Assembly (NCBI RefSeq): GCF_003289645.1 | Contig: NZ_QLYX01000016.1 | Coordinates: forward strand, 124,001 to 188,000 | DNA: 64,000 bases | Origin: Actinomadura craniellae | GTDB lineage: Bacteria; Actinomycetota; Actinomycetes; Streptosporangiales; Streptosporangiaceae | Direction: 5' to 3' | In this document: positions 61,089-64,000 of the stretch, one piece after another | Layout: each line of letters starts with the position of its first letter | Position numbering within the stretch: position 1 is the first letter of the stretch | Notes under the pieces: model-generated | What the model saw: only the letters and a program-made list of their open reading frames with translations | The model's database searches: none | What the model was told of the DNA's origin: nothing | Program-made: the position numbers and the translations under genes

Positions 61089-62595
61089 CGTCGTTTCCCG
61101 GTCCCTCGTCCGCGGCGCGCGTCGCCGCCGGGTTCGCCGCCAGCACGCCGCCGAACGCGAGCCGTCGCCGGGTCCGGTCCGGCCGGACCGTGTCGACCAC
61201 CGCGACCTCGGCCGTGTCCGTCATTCCGAAGTCGTGCGCGATCTCCAGCAGGCCGAGCAGGTCCACCGGCCGCCGTAGCCGCTCGGCCGCCGCGCGGAAC
61301 GCGGCCGCGACGTCGGCGCCGTCCGCGTCGCCCGCGAACGCCGCCAGATGCGCGCGCAGCTCGGCGTACTGCGGGCCGCCCCAGGCCCGGGTGTCCGCGG
61401 CCGGCACGTCCTCCGCCGCGTCCCATTCCCGCAGCGGCGTGGGCGGCTGGGGCGGCCGGAGGTCACTCGTCGTCTGCCGCAGCTGGCCGACGTCGGCCAC
61501 CGGCAGGCGGCGCAGCGGGGCGACCGTCGTGTTGCGGCGCGAGCCGGGCACCCAGGTGTGGAACCCGGACATCACGTCCCGCAGCAGCTCGTCCACCTGG
61601 CGGTCCCGCATCGGGTCATGGTTGCGCACCTGGGTGGTGATGACGTGCGACGCCTGCCGTTGCGCGGCCAGCACCTCCTTGACGCCCTGCTCGATCCGGC
61701 GGGCGATCTCGGCGAGCTCCCGCCGCTGGGGTTCCGGCATCAGGTCGGTGAACCCGTGCCGCAGCACGGTGCGCAGCAGGTTCCACAGATCGTCGATCCG
61801 TGCCGGGTCACCGATCAGGCGCAGCGCCCCGGCGAACGCGCGGCCCTCCGGGGTCGCGTCCATGATCTGCCGGCCGCGCTCCAGGTACTCGCGCAGCACC
61901 TCCCCGGTCGGCCGCACATCCTGCCGCAGGTCGGCGACGACGTCCCGCTGCATGGCTTTGATCGACTCGGCGACGCGGGCGAAGTCGGCGGGCAGCTCCC
62001 GGGCCAGGTGCAGCACGTTCTCCGCCGCCTCGAGCAACTGGTCGTCGTCGACGGCGTCGACGGCGCCGCCCCGTTCGAGCCGGTCGAGTTCCCGCCGGCG
62101 CTGGTCGATCTCCGTCTGGAGGCGCGCCATCCGGGCCATCACGTCCGGGTCCGCGTCCTGCGCGAGCCGCTCGACCGCCTCCAGCAACGTCCGGACCCGG
62201 GACTCCGACACCCTGGTCCGCGCCCCGCCTACCCGGCCGGCCACCTCGAGCGCACCGACCCCATGTGCGGACAGCCGGTACACCTCGACGTCGTCGGAGA
62301 CCTGCCGCACCAGCCAGCCCGCGTGCACCCACTGCCGGCACAGGTCACGGGCGTTCCCCGAAGGCAGCGGCTGGTCTCCCTCGTCGCCGTAGCCCGCGGC
62401 CCGCAACTGGTCGAGGGCGTCGGCGATCTCCGCATGGGCGTCCGCGACCGCCACCGTCGACCGCTCCGGCGTGAACGTCATCGCCAGCACGGTCACCACG
62501 AACGGCGCATAGGTCCGGTGGAGCAGATCGAGCATCGGGTTCTGGAACGCCCGCAGCGCACCCTGGTACGCACCCTCCACACCTCGTGTAACCAT
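61081..62595 (-). CDS. jetA: Wadjet protein JetA (DUF3375, kleisin-like)
   Basis: 504 aa. [20 protein letters not shown] (about 19-38), winged-helix region [14 protein letters not shown] near 85, a central helical stretch ([31 protein letters not shown]), and [20 protein letters not shown] near 470. Plays the MukF/kleisin role that bridges JetC heads. First gene of jetABCD, 42 nt after the ATP-binding gene; no separate promoter is evident, so the two may share a transcript. Confidence 0.9.
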   Translation of the reverse strand: MVTRGVEGAYQGALRAFQNPMLDLLHRTYAPFVVTVLAMTFTPERSTVAVADAHAEIADALDQLRAAGYGDEGDQPLPSGNARDLCRQWVHAGWLVRQVSDDVEVYRLSAHGVGALEVAGRVGGARTRVSESRVRTLLEAVERLAQDADPDVMARMARLQTEIDQRRRELDRLERGGAVDAVDDDQLLEAAENVLHLARELPADFARVAESIKAMQRDVVADLRQDVRPTGEVLREYLERGRQIMDATPEGRAFAGALRLIGDPARIDDLWNLLRTVLRHGFTDLMPEPQRRELAEIARRIEQGVKEVLAAQRQASHVITTQVRNHDPMRDRQVDELLRDVMSGFHTWVPGSRRNTTVAPLRRLPVADVGQLRQTTSDLRPPQPPTPLREWDAAEDVPAADTRAWGGPQYAELRAHLAAFAGDADGADVAAAFRAAAERLRRPVDLLGLLEIAHDFGMTDTAEVAVVDTVRPDRTRRRLAFGGVLAANPAATRAADEGPGNDDE

Positions 62596-62637
62596 CGCCG
62601 ACCAGGGTACGACCTGCGGCCCGCCACCGTCGGGCGG

Positions 62638-63420
62638 CTATCCATGGCCGCGTTCCTGTTCGGCTCTGTGCACCAGGTCTTCGGCCACGTCGTAGAGGTC
62701 GATGACGGGACGGCGGACGCGGGTGCCGTCCCGGCCGGGGAAGGAGAGATGCCCTGGCTCGACCCACACGTTGGTCTCCGCACCGGCACGCAGCGGGACG
62801 CTCAGCAGCGAGACGCCTTCGCCGGGCCGGTGGGCGATCCGCCGGACGCCGCGGGCGGTCAGGGCGTCGGCCAGGTGCCGGGCGATGCGGGCGGGCTGGG
62901 CGGTCGTCCGGGCGTCGGGCCATGGGCCGGGGAGGGGGAAGGCGCTCCAGACCGCCTTGCCCGGGACGCCACCGGCCACCACGCTGGATCGCGACGGGTG
63001 CGCGCCCCAGGCGGCGGCGAGCGCGCCGACGATGCCGAGGCCCTTGCCGTGCTCGTCGAGCAGGTTCCGGGGGGTGGTGTCCGGCCAGGAGGCGGTGCAG
63101 GTGTCGAACACCGACACCACCAGTTGCGGCGCCGGGGTCGCCCGGGCCCACACCCACAGCTCGGGCGGGACCACCGGAACGTGCGGGACGGCCCGCAGCC
63201 CGTGGTTCAGCGCGTTGGTGGCCAGCTCGCTGACGGCCAAAGTCGCGTCACCGGCCGTCTCACGGTCCACGCCCAGCGCCGCCAGGGCGAGGCCGAGCAG
63301 CGAGCGGGCGGCCGACGCGCACCTGGCGTCGCCGGGGAGCCGCCACGCGCACATACCGCCCTTCGCTATACCGGCGGCATAACGCTTGATGATTTGTCCA
63401 GATTGCGCCTTCTGTGCCAT
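62638..63420 (-). CDS. Anti-sigma-type ATP-binding protein (HATPase_c_2)
   Basis: 260 aa. GHKL domain at about 25-150: ATLAVSELATNALNHGLRAV (N-box, near 61), LVVSVFDTCTASWPD, GKGLGIVGALAAAWGAH near 125. The C-terminal ~100 residues are an added domain (GVRRIAHRPGEGVSLLSVPL). ATG 63420 has a GCGGGAG about 10 nt upstream; the Met at 23 with AAGGGCGG is an alternative. Divergent from an XRE-DUF5753 regulator, the usual actinomycete pairing. Confidence 0.82.
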   Translation of the reverse strand: MAQKAQSGQIIKRYAAGIAKGGMCAWRLPGDARCASAARSLLGLALAALGVDRETAGDATLAVSELATNALNHGLRAVPHVPVVPPELWVWARATPAPQLVVSVFDTCTASWPDTTPRNLLDEHGKGLGIVGALAAAWGAHPSRSSVVAGGVPGKAVWSAFPLPGPWPDARTTAQPARIARHLADALTARGVRRIAHRPGEGVSLLSVPLRAGAETNVWVEPGHLSFPGRDGTRVRRPVIDLYDVAEDLVHRAEQERGHG

Positions 63421-63534
63421 TCGAAATACTCCCGCAGGTCACAGGTCCCTTTCTTCGCATCACAGGGTGCGCTGCTTTGCCTACTCTTGTCAGAGTCGCC
63501 AGCAACTCCTGCAACTGGGAGAAATTCGGAGGAC

Positions 63535-64000
63535 ATGATGAGCAGCAGGCCATCACCGGACCCGAAGTCTTCAATGTGGGCGCTCATCGCCTACTACCTG
63601 CGCTTCTGCCGGCTGCAACGCAAGCTCACGGGCGACTTGATGGGTGAGATCATGGGTTGCTCGAAGTCCACAGTTTCACGGCTGGAAACCGGAATCCTGC
63701 GGTTGGACCCGGACCAGGCCATGGCCCTTGACCGGCATTGGGGCACCGGAGGAATCTTCTCCTTCCTCGTGTGGTATGCCACGCTGGGCCATGACCCGGA
63801 CTGGTTCAGGCAGTACCTCGATCTAGAGAACCGCGCCGCCGTCATCAAGGTGTGGGAGGTGGATCTGGTTCCGGGCCTTCTCCAAACTCCCGACTACGCC
63901 AGAGCCGGTCTCTCGACAGGCGGCGTGGAGAATGTCGAAGCGGCTCTCGAAAAGCGCCTGACACGGCAGAAGATCTTGGAACGGGAGCATCCGCCGACGC
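63535..64000 (+). CDS. XRE-DUF5753 regulator (partial, runs off the window)
   Basis: 155 residues visible, open at the right edge. XRE HTH (about 16-60): LIAYYLRFCRLQRKLTGDLM, GEIMGCSKSTVSRLETGILR. The DUF5753 ligand domain begins near 105: RAAVIKVWEVDLVPGLLQTP, DYARAGL. ATG 63535 (or 63538) follows CGGAGGA. Such proteins act with small DUF397 partners and an anti-sigma-type ATPase; the divergent ATPase gene is present and a DUF397 gene may lie beyond the window. Confidence 0.88.
   Translation, partial: MMSSRPSPDPKSSMWALIAYYLRFCRLQRKLTGDLMGEIMGCSKSTVSRLETGILRLDPDQAMALDRHWGTGGIFSFLVWYATLGHDPDWFRQYLDLENRAAVIKVWEVDLVPGLLQTPDYARAGLSTGGVENVEAALEKRLTRQKILEREHPPT

Noticed and set aside
1-64000. CRISPR array, rRNA, transposase or insertion sequence
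   Set aside because: I saw no regularly spaced repeats, no rRNA-like sequence, and no DDE/HUH transposase motifs or terminal inverted repeats; the only clear long direct repeat is the att pair.

Overview
The window is high-GC actinobacterial chromosome. The evidence is the third-position G/C bias, frequent GTG and TTG starts, runs of genes overlapping by 4 nt, -10 boxes placed almost against the start codon, and XRE-DUF5753 and anti-sigma-type ATPase genes. A Streptosporangiales-type soil actinomycete (for example an Actinomadura relative) would fit, but that placement is inference.

Layout. 0-7.1 kb is ordinary core and accessory chromosome: a phosphotransferase, an amidase-like protein that has lost its zinc ligands, a divergent MocR regulator / flavin oxidase pair, a DUF2510 membrane protein, orn (oligoribonuclease), tRNA-His, a LuxR-type regulator and tRNA-Lys(CTT). 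7.07-15.17 kb is an integrated island bounded by a ~94-bp direct repeat of the 3' half of tRNA-Lys plus its terminator. It carries a four-gene regulatory operon, a TPR regulator with a DUF218 gene, and a lower-GC three-gene operon: class III nucleotidyl cyclase-like protein, STAND-like NTPase with a helical repeat tail, and a helical protein. A perfect CRP-type box lies upstream of that operon. No integrase is visible. The right att copy lies beside a broken HigB-type toxin gene whose antitoxin survives. 15.9-21.6 kb is a branched-chain-amino-acid-type ABC transporter (livFG, a fused livH-livM permease, a lipoprotein) with a divergent TetR gene and a perfect 20-bp operator.

21.6-42.1 kb is the most striking region: seven minus-strand genes, each overlapping the next by 4 nt, covering 20.5 kb. 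In transcription order they are a 770-aa protein, a 3139-aa DUF6603 giant with an alpha/beta-hydrolase-like segment, two mid-size proteins of unknown function, a 1757-aa protein with a ricin-type lectin and two NBR1-like Ig domains, a degenerate ATP-grasp paralogue and an intact RimK-like ATP-grasp enzyme. The coupling implies one co-produced machine or surface/secreted assembly whose last step could be an amide-bond modification. Its function is unknown.

42.7-50.3 kb is ordinary metabolism and regulation: TetR, acyl-CoA dehydrogenase, enoyl-CoA hydratase, DUF4386, an NAD-dependent reductase, MerR, a small P-loop kinase, DUF5713 and SIMPL. 51-64 kb is a defence-type region: a membrane-anchored NACHT NTPase with an embedded FGE/SUMF1-like domain, a HigBA-type toxin-antitoxin pair, a complete Wadjet jetABCD operon, an anti-sigma-type ATPase and the start of an XRE-DUF5753 regulator cut by the window edge.
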